From an uncultured Eubacteriales bacterium (GTDB lineage: Bacteria; Bacillota; Clostridia; Oscillospirales; Oscillospiraceae), in the NCBI GenBank assembly GCA_900549885.1, contig URQA01000018.1, positions 1-28,172 of the forward strand: a stretch of DNA of 28,172 nucleotides. The letters are read 5' to 3'. The notes beneath the pieces are model-generated. The model saw only the letters and a list, made by a program, of their open reading frames with translations, was not told the DNA's origin and ran no database searches. Shown here piece by piece: positions 1 to 6,881 of this stretch. Position numbers and translations under genes: made by a program. How positions within the stretch are numbered: position 1 is the stretch's first letter; each line of letters starts with the position of its first letter.

Positions 1-708
1 AAGCCCGCCTGCGATGGCAAGGGGCACGGCATCACGGTCTACCATTACGAGGGCGACGAGGCGGCCAGGGCATATCACGATACGCTGGTGGGCGAGCCGA
101 TGCTGGTCGAGGAAATGCCCATCCAGCATCCGCAGATGGATCGCCTCAACCCCCACTGCATCAACACCGTGCGCGTCGCCACTTACACTGACCGCGACGA
201 CGAACACATGGTGTTGGCCACGTTGCGCTGCGCCCGCGGCGAATCCATCGTCGACAACTTTGCCGCAGGCGGCATCCACGTGGCGGTGGACACCTGCGGC
301 TACGCAGTGACGGAGGAGCAGCGGGAGGTGCTGCGCCGGGCGGACCTGCTGCTGTTCGACGTGAAGGGACTGGACGAGGGGCGGCACATCCGCAACACCG
401 GCCGGTCCAACCGGCCCATCCTGGACAACCTGCTGGCGCTGGATGCCCTGGGCAAGCCCACCATCATCCGCTGCCCGGTGATCCCCGGCTATAACCGGGA
501 CGAGATGGAGCAGGTGGCCGACTTCCTGGCCGGCCTGTCCCACGTCCAGCGGGTGGACCTCATCGGCTACCACGAGTACGGCAGCGTCAAATACCCCCAG
601 ACCGGCATGGTCTATGATATGCACACCCACCCCCTGGCCCAGGAGGAGCTGGACGCCCTCCGGGACGCCTTCGCCGCCCGGGGGCTCACCGTCCAACTGG
701 GGGGATAA
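1..708 (+). CDS. Chimeric partial ORF: ATP-grasp fragment joined to glycyl-radical-enzyme activase C-terminus
   Basis: The reading frame is open from the left edge to TAA at 706-708. Its first ~90 residues match the sugar-transfer-associated ATP-grasp family: a KGHG-like loop, an 'EEMPIQHP' segment, 'LNPHCINTVRV' and 'SIVDNFAAGG'. From about base 270 it becomes the C-terminal part of a radical-SAM glycyl-radical-enzyme activating protein (PflA-like): 'HVAVDTCGY', 'LLFDVKGLD', 'RCPVIPGYN' and 'LIGYHEYG'. The CxxxCxxC iron-sulfur motif that an activase needs near its N-terminus is absent, and the ATP-grasp part lacks its end. As read, neither function is likely to work. Both families carry a locally similar GGI-x-AVD stretch, which may be the crossover point. 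A start at ATG 100 or further left would be arbitrary. Either an old deletion fused two genes or the assembly is misjoined here. A strong hairpin terminator follows. Confidence 0.7.
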   Translation, partial: KPACDGKGHGITVYHYEGDEAARAYHDTLVGEPMLVEEMPIQHPQMDRLNPHCINTVRVATYTDRDDEHMVLATLRCARGESIVDNFAAGGIHVAVDTCGYAVTEEQREVLRRADLLLFDVKGLDEGRHIRNTGRSNRPILDNLLALDALGKPTIIRCPVIPGYNRDEMEQVADFLAGLSHVQRVDLIGYHEYGSVKYPQTGMVYDMHTHPLAQEELDALRDAFAARGLTVQLGG

Positions 709-711
709 ATC

Positions 712-757
712 AAACAGGTTCCCAAGGCTGCTCGCATGCCCAGGGAACCTGTTTTTT
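712..757. terminator. Bidirectional Rho-independent terminator
   Basis: A perfect 12-bp stem (712-723 with 743-754) with a 19-nt loop is followed on the plus strand by a T-run. It lies between two convergent genes and carries an A-run on the other side, so it can serve both. Confidence 0.85.
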
Positions 758-769
758 CTTTGTCGTGCC

Positions 770-2143
770 CTATTCCACCTTTTCGCCCCGGTCCGGCAGA
801 CGGGACATGGGGCGGTAGGCGGTGAAATACATGGTCAGCGAGCTGGCCAGCCCGCCGATGAGCTGGGAGATGGCTTCTGCCACGAATACCCCCGTGGTGC
901 CCAGAGGGATGGCCAGCAGCACGGTGAGGGGGGCGTTGATGATGGCCTTGCGCAACAGAGAAAAAAAGATGGCGCTCTTAGAGCGGCCCAGAGCCACATA
1001 TATGGCCTGACTCACCATCTGCAAAGACATGACCACAAACATGCAGAAATAGATGCGCATGGCCGGGATGCCGGCAGCCAGAAGCTCTGGCCCATCGTTG
1101 AAGATCCGGATGAGCACGCCAGGCACCAGCATGGCCGCAGCCCAAATCAGGGCTGCATATCCCACTGTCGCGGCCACGGTGAAGCGGATGCCCTGGCGCA
1201 CCCGCTGATAACATTCCGCGCCATAGTTATAGCCCAGCACCGGCTGCGCGCCGTTGGTGATGCCCTGGACCCCCATGAACGTCACTTCCCGGATGGAGTT
1301 GATCACCGTCATCACACTCACATACAGGTCCCCGCCATAGAAGAACAAGGTTTTGTTGCACACTACCTGGACCAAACTGTTGGTCAGGTTGACAAAGAAC
1401 CCGGAAAGCCCCAGCCCCAGAATTCTCCGCACCCGCGGCCAGGCCAGGGGCATGCAGTCCGTCCGCAGCCGGAGGATCGCTTTCCGCCCTGTGAGAAATT
1501 TCAGCACCCATGCTGCGGAAACCGCTTGGGCGATCACAGTAGCCCAAGCCGCCCCCCGAATGCCCAAATCGAAGCCGAAAATTAAAACAGGATCCAATAC
1601 GATATTGACCACTGCTCCCAGAAGCACCGTCATCATCCCTCGTCGGGCAAAGCCCTGGGCGTTGATGAAGGGATTGAGTCCTAGGCCAACCATTACAAAA
1701 GGAGTTCCCAAAAGATAGATGGTGATATATTCCTGGGCATAAGGATAGGTAGCGTTACTGGCTCCAAAAAAATAGAGCAGAGGCTCCCGAAAAGGCAGGA
1801 ACAGCAGCGGGATCCCCACACCAAAGATCACCAACAGGACAAAGGAGTTTCCCAGCACCCGCTCCGCTTCCTTATCCTCACCCCTTCCCCGGTGGATGGA
1901 GCACAGGGGGCCGCCCCCCATACCGCATAGGTTTGCAAAGCCCATGATGATGGAGATGATGGGCAGGGACAGCCCCAGTCCTGCCAGTTCCAACTGGCCG
2001 GAACCAGGGATATGCCCCAAATACATTCGATCTACCACACTATATAAGATGTTCACCAGCTGGGCCATGGTCATAGGAATGGCCATAGTCACGATGTTCC
2101 GGGCCATGCTCCCTTTGGAAAAATCATTCTGGCGCTGCTCCAA
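770..2143 (-). CDS. MATE family multidrug/metabolite efflux transporter
   Basis: This 457-residue protein has the size and hydrophobic pattern of MATE transporters, normally 12 membrane helices in two related halves. The N-terminus contains 'IPMTMAQLVNILYSVVDRMYLG', the usual MATE first-helix signature, and a later 'ITNGAQPVLGYNYGA' segment is the matching signature in the second half. Family members exchange Na+ or H+ for cationic drugs or metabolites across the cytoplasmic membrane; the substrate cannot be told from sequence. The start ATG at 2143 is preceded by a GGGGGA-type ribosome binding site. Its likely promoter overlaps the terminator of the upstream gene (2248-2276). It converges with the chimeric ORF to its left. 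Confidence 0.9.
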   Translation of the reverse strand: MEQRQNDFSKGSMARNIVTMAIPMTMAQLVNILYSVVDRMYLGHIPGSGQLELAGLGLSLPIISIIMGFANLCGMGGGPLCSIHRGRGEDKEAERVLGNSFVLLVIFGVGIPLLFLPFREPLLYFFGASNATYPYAQEYITIYLLGTPFVMVGLGLNPFINAQGFARRGMMTVLLGAVVNIVLDPVLIFGFDLGIRGAAWATVIAQAVSAAWVLKFLTGRKAILRLRTDCMPLAWPRVRRILGLGLSGFFVNLTNSLVQVVCNKTLFFYGGDLYVSVMTVINSIREVTFMGVQGITNGAQPVLGYNYGAECYQRVRQGIRFTVAATVGYAALIWAAAMLVPGVLIRIFNDGPELLAAGIPAMRIYFCMFVVMSLQMVSQAIYVALGRSKSAIFFSLLRKAIINAPLTVLLAIPLGTTGVFVAEAISQLIGGLASSLTMYFTAYRPMSRLPDRGEKVE

Positions 2144-2247
2144 TACCGCTTCCCCCTATCTTTCTGATCTGCCGGTTCCACGGCTGGCTCAACTCAGGTA
2201 CCGACGCACTCCCAACTTAAAGTGCCTGTCGAAAGACAGACAAGGTT

Positions 2248-2276
2248 ATTATAAAAGGACCGCCCCTCTTTTTCAA
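2248..2276 (-). promoter_or_regulatory. Candidate sigma-A promoter for the MATE gene
   Basis: On the minus strand TTGAAA (2271-2276) and TATAAT (2248-2253) are separated by 17 bp, and the MATE start lies about 100 bp downstream. The -35 box sits in the loop, and the spacer in the 3' arm, of the upstream gene's terminator hairpin. Confidence 0.55.
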
Positions 2277-2288
2277 GAGGGCGGTCCC
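2250..2288 (-). terminator. Terminator of the Spo0A-domain gene
   Basis: A GC-rich stem of about 13 bp (arms around 2257-2270 and 2275-2287, with one bulged base) is followed on the minus strand by TTTTAT, 23 bp past the stop codon of the 2311-2679 gene. Confidence 0.8.
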
Positions 2289-2310
2289 AAATGGATGGAT
2301 TCCCATGCTG

Positions 2311-2679
2311 TCAGTCAGGCCACAAAGCTTCTCTCTCCATGTAATAATTGATGGCATCCAGCAGATCCCCTACGCTGGGCGTAATCCGCAGGGTGAACCC
2401 CACCACCTGCCGCAGCCGTTCCGGATCCGCCCGCTTCAGAATGCTATCCCTGGCCCAGCGCAGATTCCGTTCCATGGCGTCCGTGGTCGAATCGGGATAA
2501 AAGGCCAGGAGCGCAGGATGAAGCTTAGTGGTAATCGAGTGGATCATGTCCGGCTCCTGGTGGAGCAGCTCCAAGGCATAGATGAACTGCCTCATACTGA
2601 TATTGACACAGGTCACGCCCATAGACCGCACCACCGCCTCCGCCGCTTTGTGTGCTGGGCTTTTATACATGCATTCCAC
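2311..2679 (-). CDS. Stand-alone Spo0A C-terminal-domain (effector domain) protein
   Basis: The 122-residue product aligns over nearly its whole length with the DNA-binding C-terminal domain of the sporulation regulator Spo0A, and it has no receiver domain. Recognisable blocks are 'MGVTCVNISMRQFIYALELL' (the 'GVPAHIKGYLYLREAI' region of Spo0A), 'SITTKLHPALLAFY' ('SITKVLYPDIAKKF') and 'MERNLRWARDSI' ('VERAIRHAIEVA', the recognition helix, keeping Glu-Arg). It could bind 0A-box-like DNA without phosphorylation control, or antagonise Spo0A; both are inference. A GAAGGAAG-type ribosome binding site precedes the ATG at 2679. The TGTCGAA core of a 0A box lies about 100 bp upstream (2776-2782, minus strand). 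It has its own terminator, so it is probably a single-gene transcript. Confidence 0.75.
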   Translation of the reverse strand: MECMYKSPAHKAAEAVVRSMGVTCVNISMRQFIYALELLHQEPDMIHSITTKLHPALLAFYPDSTTDAMERNLRWARDSILKRADPERLRQVVGFTLRITPSVGDLLDAINYYMEREALWPD

Positions 2680-2775
2680 TTCCTTCTCTGTATGCCGTTA
2701 TCTATAAGGCAAGATACTGGACTGACTGTTTCTATTTTATCATATTTTCGGGAAATTTCATCCTTTTCAGCAAAA

Positions 2776-2782
2776 TTCGACA
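2776..2782 (-). promoter_or_regulatory. Possible Spo0A (0A) box upstream of the Spo0A-domain gene
   Basis: The minus strand reads TGTCGAA, the 0A-box core, about 32 bp upstream of a TATGAT -10-like hexamer (2739-2744). A 7-base match is expected a few times by chance in a window this size, so the support comes only from its position. Confidence 0.25.
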
Positions 2783-2814
2783 TGTTCCGTCAAAATCCGT
2801 CATTTAATAGGCAG

Positions 2815-2846
2815 CAAAAAAGGGCGCCTGACAGGCGCCCTTTCTA
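2815..2846 (-). terminator. Terminator of the 258-residue membrane protein gene
   Basis: The stem AAAGGGCGCCTG/CAGGCGCCCTTT (2819-2830 with 2832-2843) is followed on the minus strand by a T-run, just past the stop codon at 2858. Confidence 0.85.
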
Positions 2847-2857
2847 AAAAGCCAGTT

Positions 2858-3634
2858 TCACATCAGTTTAACCGTATAATACACCGCCAGGCAGAACAAC
2901 CAGCCGGCCAGCACAAAAATGATGTAAATTGCAGAGGTTACGCCGATCAGCAGCGCCGCCAGCAGCGCCACAGCCACCACCGCACAGGTCAGGTAAATAG
3001 ACAGGTAAGAAGTCCCGGCAGGGAGCACTCGGACCGCCCCCACCTTTCCGTCCTTCCGGCTCAGACGGAACGCCGCCACCGCCGCCAGGACCAGGAACAC
3101 CCATACCAGAGCAAAGCCCACATAGGTCAGCCGGGGGTGGTTCATGTAAATCTGGCGGTAAACCCACAGGGCGGTAATCCCCACCGCAACCAAAATACCA
3201 TTCCAGAAAAACTCCCGCTGGTACAGGAAGAAGATAGCGGACAGCACCGCCACCGCCACCGGCAGAGCGCACAGCAGCGTCATCCCCAACTCATTCAGGC
3301 CGTAGCACAGCACCGACGCAATCCACAGCCACAGCACCGCACAGGTCACAATGACCGGCAGAAGCTTTTTCCGGCCCCCCCTGATCCACAGGAAGGTCCA
3401 CACACAGCCAGCCAGGAACAACGCCGCACCTAAGAAACGGAACACTCCGAAGAAATTGTCCAGCCCTTGGGCAAAGGCTACCCCAAAATCTGTATAGGCA
3501 TAGTCAATATAAAACCGCCGAAGCAGAAGAGTCAATCCCTCCAGCAGCACAGCGCCAGCCAGCCAAAGCAGCATTTTATTGAAGGCAGCATCTTCTTCCT
3601 TGCGCTTCTGAAGCCGCTTTCCCTGTTCGCTCAC
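2858..3634 (-). CDS. Integral membrane protein of unknown function
   Basis: I do not recognise a named family. The 258-residue product begins with a short charged cytoplasmic stretch ('KRLQKRKEEDAAF') followed by about seven hydrophobic segments, spread between residues 20 and 255, separated by short basic loops (for example 'WIRGGRKK' and 'RLSRKDGK'). No catalytic or metal-binding motif stands out. It is transcribed alone: a near-consensus sigma-A promoter lies upstream (3677-3705) and a terminator follows directly. The isolated, well-expressed layout suggests a housekeeping or envelope role, but this is only inference. Confidence 0.75.
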   Translation of the reverse strand: MSEQGKRLQKRKEEDAAFNKMLLWLAGAVLLEGLTLLLRRFYIDYAYTDFGVAFAQGLDNFFGVFRFLGAALFLAGCVWTFLWIRGGRKKLLPVIVTCAVLWLWIASVLCYGLNELGMTLLCALPVAVAVLSAIFFLYQREFFWNGILVAVGITALWVYRQIYMNHPRLTYVGFALVWVFLVLAAVAAFRLSRKDGKVGAVRVLPAGTSYLSIYLTCAVVAVALLAALLIGVTSAIYIIFVLAGWLFCLAVYYTVKLM

Positions 3635-3676
3635 TCGTCATCAGTCCTTTTGAAATTTTACGCATATCTAAGGGTG

Positions 3677-3705
3677 ATTATAGCAGATTTTTCCCCGGTT
3701 TGCAA
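3677..3705 (-). promoter_or_regulatory. Sigma-A promoter for the 2858-3634 membrane protein gene
   Basis: On the minus strand TTGCAA (3700-3705) and TATAAT (3677-3682) are 17 bp apart, placing transcription start about 35 bp before the ATG. Confidence 0.75.
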
Positions 3706-3856
3706 CTATAAAAATTCAGCTCCTACCAGTCTCTCTTGTACTAGACGCAGGAAATGGCAAAAAGGTTCCATGGTTTTTAACTTTTTCTGCCAGGTTCGTT
3801 CTTCCCTCCCCTATGGGTAATCCACACCACATGTCACTTTCACGTCGCCCTTACGG

Positions 3857-3884
3857 TTGCATTCCCGGAAAAATCTGTTATAAT
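3857..3884 (+). promoter_or_regulatory. Sigma-A promoter for the homocysteine methyltransferase/cdd pair
   Basis: TTGCAT (3857-3862) and TATAAT (3879-3884) are separated by 16 bp and lie about 65 bp before the start codon. Between this and the divergent promoter to the left (3706-3856) I see no riboswitch or other conserved element. Confidence 0.7.
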
Positions 3885-3949
3885 AGAGCCGGTTAATCCA
3901 TTCTGTCCGGCGGATTTTTCTATATCGCCGCCGATAAGGAGGGCGCGTC

Positions 3950-5251
3950 ATGAACCTAAGGGAAACTCTGGGTCGTCGTCTGCTGCTGCTGGACGGAGCC
4001 ACTGGGACACAGCTTCAGGCACGGGGACTTGGTTCTGGCCAAACGCCGGAGCTGTGGAATATTGAGCGCCGGGAGGACATGATCGCTATCCATCACAGCT
4101 ATTATGCGGCGGGAGCCGACTTGGTGCTATCCAACACCTTTGGGGTCAACCGTCTGAAACTGTGGAACTGCCCATACTCCGTGGACGAACTGGTGGCCGC
4201 CGCCCTGGAAAATCTCCGTGTTGCCCGGGACCAAGCGGGCCACGGCTGGCTGGGAGTGGATATCGGCCCCACTGGTCACCTGATGGCTCCCATGGGAGAC
4301 CTGGACTTTGATGAGGCGGTAGCCTCCTTTTCTGAAACGATCCGGGCTGGTGCAGCGGCAGGAGCGGATGCGGTGGTCATCGAGACCATGACCGACCTTT
4401 ATGAGCTCAAAGCTGCCGTACTGGCTGCTCGGGAAAGCTGCCACCTGCCGGTGCTGGCCACGGCGGCTTTTGGCGAAAACGGCCGTCTGCTCACCGGCGG
4501 TGATGCCGCCGCCCTGGTGTCGCTGCTGGAAGCTCTGGGTGTGGACGCTCTTGGACTCAACTGCGGAGCAGGTCCTCTCCAACTGTCGGCCCCTGTGCGG
4601 CAGCTGGTTCACCTCTCCTCCGTCCCTGTCATTTTCAAGCCCAATGCCGGACTGCCCCATACCGCCGAGGCCGGCAGTGTGCGCTATGACATCGACGCGG
4701 ACACATTTGCCGCCGCAGTGGCTGAAGCAGCGCAGGAGGGTGTGGCTGTGGTCGGTGGCTGCTGCGGTACCACCCCGGAACATATCGCCAAGCTTCATGC
4801 TGCCTGCGCTGGCCTCTCCCCTGTCCCGCCTTTCTCCAAGCAGACCATTTACCTCTCCTCCGGCGCACAGGCGGTGGATGCCCGCGCTTTAGACCTGGCC
4901 TCCTTGGCCCCTATTGCCGTTCCGGACAGCCCGGACGATCTGTTGGACGAGGTTTTTGACCGCCAGGATGAGGAAGTACCCGTCCTCCGGTTGGACTTCT
5001 CCCAATCCTCTCTACCCCCTCTGGATGCTGTGGAGGCGGTGCAGGAGATCTCTCGCTTGCCCCTATGGCTGGAAGGAGCGGATGCCGGCATCCTTTCCGG
5101 CGCCCTGCGCCGGGTAAATGGCAAAGCCATGGTCACTGTTCCCGGCAAGGACCGCGAAACTCTTGCCCTGCTCCACCGCTACGGCGGTGTGGCCTATGAC
5201 CCAGACAGCGGGACGCTTACCGACTGCAGGCGCCCCCGTTCAAGTCTGTGA
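3950..5251 (+). CDS. Homocysteine S-methyltransferase family protein with a degenerate second barrel
   Basis: Residues 1-285 form a homocysteine-binding TIM barrel like the N-terminal module of cobalamin-dependent methionine synthase (MetH) and BHMT: 'LLLDGATGTQLQARG' at the start, 'NTFGVNRLKL', and the three zinc-binding cysteines Cys205 ('LNCGAG') and Cys271-Cys272 ('GGCCGTTPEH'). It would transfer a methyl group to homocysteine to give methionine. The remaining ~145 residues resemble a shortened pterin-binding barrel ('LPLWLEGADAGILSGALRRV', 'NGKAMVTV', 'LLHRYGGVAYDP') but are too short for the full domain. No cobalamin domain is present, so a partner corrinoid protein or another methyl donor would be needed. 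The start is set by AAGGAGG 7 bp upstream of the ATG. cdd follows after 36 bp, probably in the same transcript. Confidence 0.85.
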   Translation: MNLRETLGRRLLLLDGATGTQLQARGLGSGQTPELWNIERREDMIAIHHSYYAAGADLVLSNTFGVNRLKLWNCPYSVDELVAAALENLRVARDQAGHGWLGVDIGPTGHLMAPMGDLDFDEAVASFSETIRAGAAAGADAVVIETMTDLYELKAAVLAARESCHLPVLATAAFGENGRLLTGGDAAALVSLLEALGVDALGLNCGAGPLQLSAPVRQLVHLSSVPVIFKPNAGLPHTAEAGSVRYDIDADTFAAAVAEAAQEGVAVVGGCCGTTPEHIAKLHAACAGLSPVPPFSKQTIYLSSGAQAVDARALDLASLAPIAVPDSPDDLLDEVFDRQDEEVPVLRLDFSQSSLPPLDAVEAVQEISRLPLWLEGADAGILSGALRRVNGKAMVTVPGKDRETLALLHRYGGVAYDPDSGTLTDCRRPRSSL

Positions 5252-5287
5252 CAAAACTACAGCCGCAACAAGGAGGAAGCGCTTTCT

Positions 5288-5707
5288 ATGACAGACCAAC
5301 AGCTGGCATCCCTGGCCCTGAGCATGACGGAACGTTCCTATTGCCCCTACTCCAAATTTCCCGTGGGCGCCGCTCTGCTGTGCGCGGACGGTCAGGTGTT
5401 CACTGGCTGCAATGTGGAGAACGCCGCTTACGGGTCCACCATCTGTGCGGAACGCACCGCTCTAGTCAAGGCCGTCAGCGAGGGACGGCGGAGCGGCTTT
5501 ACCCGCCTTGCCGTGGCCGGGCGAGGGGAGGAATTCTGTTGGCCGTGTGGAGCCTGCCGGCAAATGCTCTATGAGTTTGCGCCAGACCTGGTGGTACTGG
5601 CCATCCGTGGGGACGGACAATTTCAGTCCCTCCCCCTGCGTGATCTGCTTCCCCACGGTTTTGGGCCAGAGGCCCTGGGAGACGTGAAAAGGCCCGGCGG
5701 CATCTGA
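5288..5707 (+). CDS. cdd: Cytidine deaminase
   Basis: This 139-residue protein has the length of homotetrameric bacterial cytidine deaminases, which hydrolyse cytidine or deoxycytidine to uridine or deoxyuridine for pyrimidine salvage. The zinc site is clear: Cys53 and Glu55 in 'TICAERTA' and Cys87/Cys90 in 'PCGACRQML'; the substrate-binding 'GCNVENAAYG' precedes it. The N-terminal 'YCPYSKFPVGAAL' is also typical. AAGGAGGAA precedes the ATG with good spacing. The gene ends inside the loop of its own terminator hairpin. It is probably co-transcribed with the methyltransferase upstream. Confidence 0.95.
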   Translation: MTDQQLASLALSMTERSYCPYSKFPVGAALLCADGQVFTGCNVENAAYGSTICAERTALVKAVSEGRRSGFTRLAVAGRGEEFCWPCGACRQMLYEFAPDLVVLAIRGDGQFQSLPLRDLLPHGFGPEALGDVKRPGGI

Positions 5708-5726
5708 GTGCCGCCGGGCCTCGCCT
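5691..5726. terminator. Bidirectional terminator between cdd and the SDR gene
   Basis: A perfect 12-bp GC stem (5691-5702 with 5709-5720) has a 6-nt loop holding the cdd stop codon. It is followed by a T-rich tract on the plus strand and flanked by GAAAA on the other side, so it can also end the convergent SDR gene. Confidence 0.85.
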
Positions 5727-5730
5727 TTTC

Positions 5731-6513
5731 TCAATAGGCGCTCCAACCGCCGTCGATGGTCAGTGTCTCACCGTTGATGAACACTGCTTCTCCCGAAGCC
5801 AGGAACACGGCGGCAGCCGCCACCTCTTCCGGCTTGCCGGAACGGGTTGCGCCGGAATATCCGGTAGTGGCCTTACTCATGCCCAGCTGGCTGGGCTGAC
5901 GCATCCCCACGCCAATATTGGTCTGAGTGTTGCCCGGACAAATGGCATTGCAGCGGATCCCCGCGTCTCCATACATGAAGGCCACATTCTTAGTCAGTCC
6001 CACAACGCCGAATTTGGAGGTCGTATAGGCGCAGCCGCCCCGGCCCGCACACAGCCCGGATAGAGACGCGGTGTTGATGATAACACCTTCCCGGCGGTGA
6101 TTCAGGAAGTACTGCACCGCCTTCCGGGTACCGTACATAACGGAATAGAGGTTGATGTGAAGCAACCGTTCCCACACGTCGTCCTCCATTTCCGCGATGG
6201 GAAGCAGGTTATCCATGACACCTGCATTGTTCACCAAAATATCCAGACCGCCGAACTGTTTGACGGCCTCTTCAACCATATTCTCCACCTGACTCCGGTC
6301 TGAAACATCCACCTGGAGAGTACGCACCATACCGGCAAAGTCGCCCAAATCTTCCACCAGAGCATTGAGACTGTCCTGGTTCAAGTCCGCCGCCAAGCAC
6401 TGGGCGCCCTCCTGGACAAACCGCTCCACCATACATTTTCCAATGCCGGAGCCTGCCCCGGTGATGATGGCGATCTTATTTTTCAAAATCTGGTTCGTGG
6501 GATAGGTTTTCAT
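5731..6513 (-). CDS. Short-chain dehydrogenase/reductase (SDR) family oxidoreductase
   Basis: The 260-residue product is a classical SDR. The nucleotide-binding motif TGAGSGIG spans residues 18-25, NNAG 95-98, and the catalytic Ser150, Tyr163 and Lys167 ('YTTSK') are all present, followed by 'ICPGNTQTN' and the closing 'TLTIDGGWSAY'. The acidic residue after the second strand ('LAADLN') favours NAD(H). The substrate cannot be told; family members reduce or oxidise hydroxyl/keto groups of acyl chains, sugars or alcohols. I place the start at the ATG at 6513 because AGAAAGGACG lies just upstream; an in-frame extension to 6660 has no such site and runs into the iron-ADH remnant. It lies downstream of the aldehyde dehydrogenase on the same strand, suggesting a linked role. 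Confidence 0.9.
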   Translation of the reverse strand: MKTYPTNQILKNKIAIITGAGSGIGKCMVERFVQEGAQCLAADLNQDSLNALVEDLGDFAGMVRTLQVDVSDRSQVENMVEEAVKQFGGLDILVNNAGVMDNLLPIAEMEDDVWERLLHINLYSVMYGTRKAVQYFLNHRREGVIINTASLSGLCAGRGGCAYTTSKFGVVGLTKNVAFMYGDAGIRCNAICPGNTQTNIGVGMRQPSQLGMSKATTGYSGATRSGKPEEVAAAAVFLASGEAVFINGETLTIDGGWSAY

Positions 6514-6574
6514 CGTGGATCGTCCTTTCTTTTTGTGCCATGTCCAAATGGGAAGCAAGGCGGAATTTTTGATG

Positions 6575-6608
6575 TCCGGACCTCTGGCCGCATGGCCAGA
6601 GGTCCGGA
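6575..6608. repeat. Perfect 15-bp inverted repeat
   Basis: Arms 6575-6589 and 6594-6608 are exact inverse complements around a 4-nt loop. There is no T-run on either side, so it is not a standard terminator. It may be an RNA processing or stabilising hairpin, or the relic of a terminator behind the broken iron-ADH gene. Confidence 0.7.
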
Positions 6609-6629
6609 AGGGAAGTGTCATTGAGCCGT

Positions 6630-6843
6630 GTGCCGTCGCAGGCCTGCTGGTAAATCTCAATCATCTGCTGCTTGGCAGCTTTGCGGGGATTAATGACCGC
6701 GCAGGCATCCTTCATGGCACCCTTCGCCACGATCGCAAAGTCCTCCGGCCTAGCCCCCAGAACCGCCATGTTGGGAGCGATAGATCGCCCACTTCCTCCA
6801 CACAGTTCTGTCCAAAGACGTTGTGGGTAGGAAGAAAATCATG
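6630..6843 (-). pseudogene. Iron-containing alcohol dehydrogenase remnant (internal deletion)
   Basis: On the minus strand 6840-6787 reads 'DFLPTHNVFGQNCVEEVGDL', the N-terminus of group III iron-dependent alcohol dehydrogenases. Only ~20 bases further, in another frame, 6769-6640 reads 'GARPEDFAIVAKGAMKDACA' then 'VINPRKAAKQQMIEIYQQAC', the C-terminus of the same family. About 320 central residues, including the iron-binding histidines and the cofactor site, are missing. No ATG lies in frame with the first piece, and the last has no stop at the expected point. An intact gene here, directly after the aldehyde dehydrogenase, would have formed an alcohol-aldehyde-acid pathway. An assembly collapse is an alternative to a true deletion. 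Confidence 0.8.
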
Positions 6844-6881
6844 ACATGGTCATGCGCTCCCGTCAGATATTGCCGCTGCCC

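Noticed and set aside
614..1585. 323-residue plus-strand ORF
   Set aside because: It runs through the terminator at 712-757 and is antisense to the MATE gene, which has strong family features.
2227..2233. TGTCGAA on the plus strand as a functional 0A box
   Set aside because: It lies in the MATE leader, and a 7-base motif is expected about three times by chance in this window on both strands; noted only as part of the Spo0A-domain observation.
3635..3949. Possible SAM or cobalamin riboswitch before the homocysteine methyltransferase
   Set aside because: The region contains two divergent promoters and only about 65 bp of leader; I see no conserved riboswitch core or antiterminator pair.
5731..6660. 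SDR start at 6660 giving a 309-residue protein
   Set aside because: The extra N-terminus reads through the 15-bp hairpin and iron-ADH remnant in an unrelated frame; the ATG at 6513 has a ribosome binding site and gives the normal SDR length.
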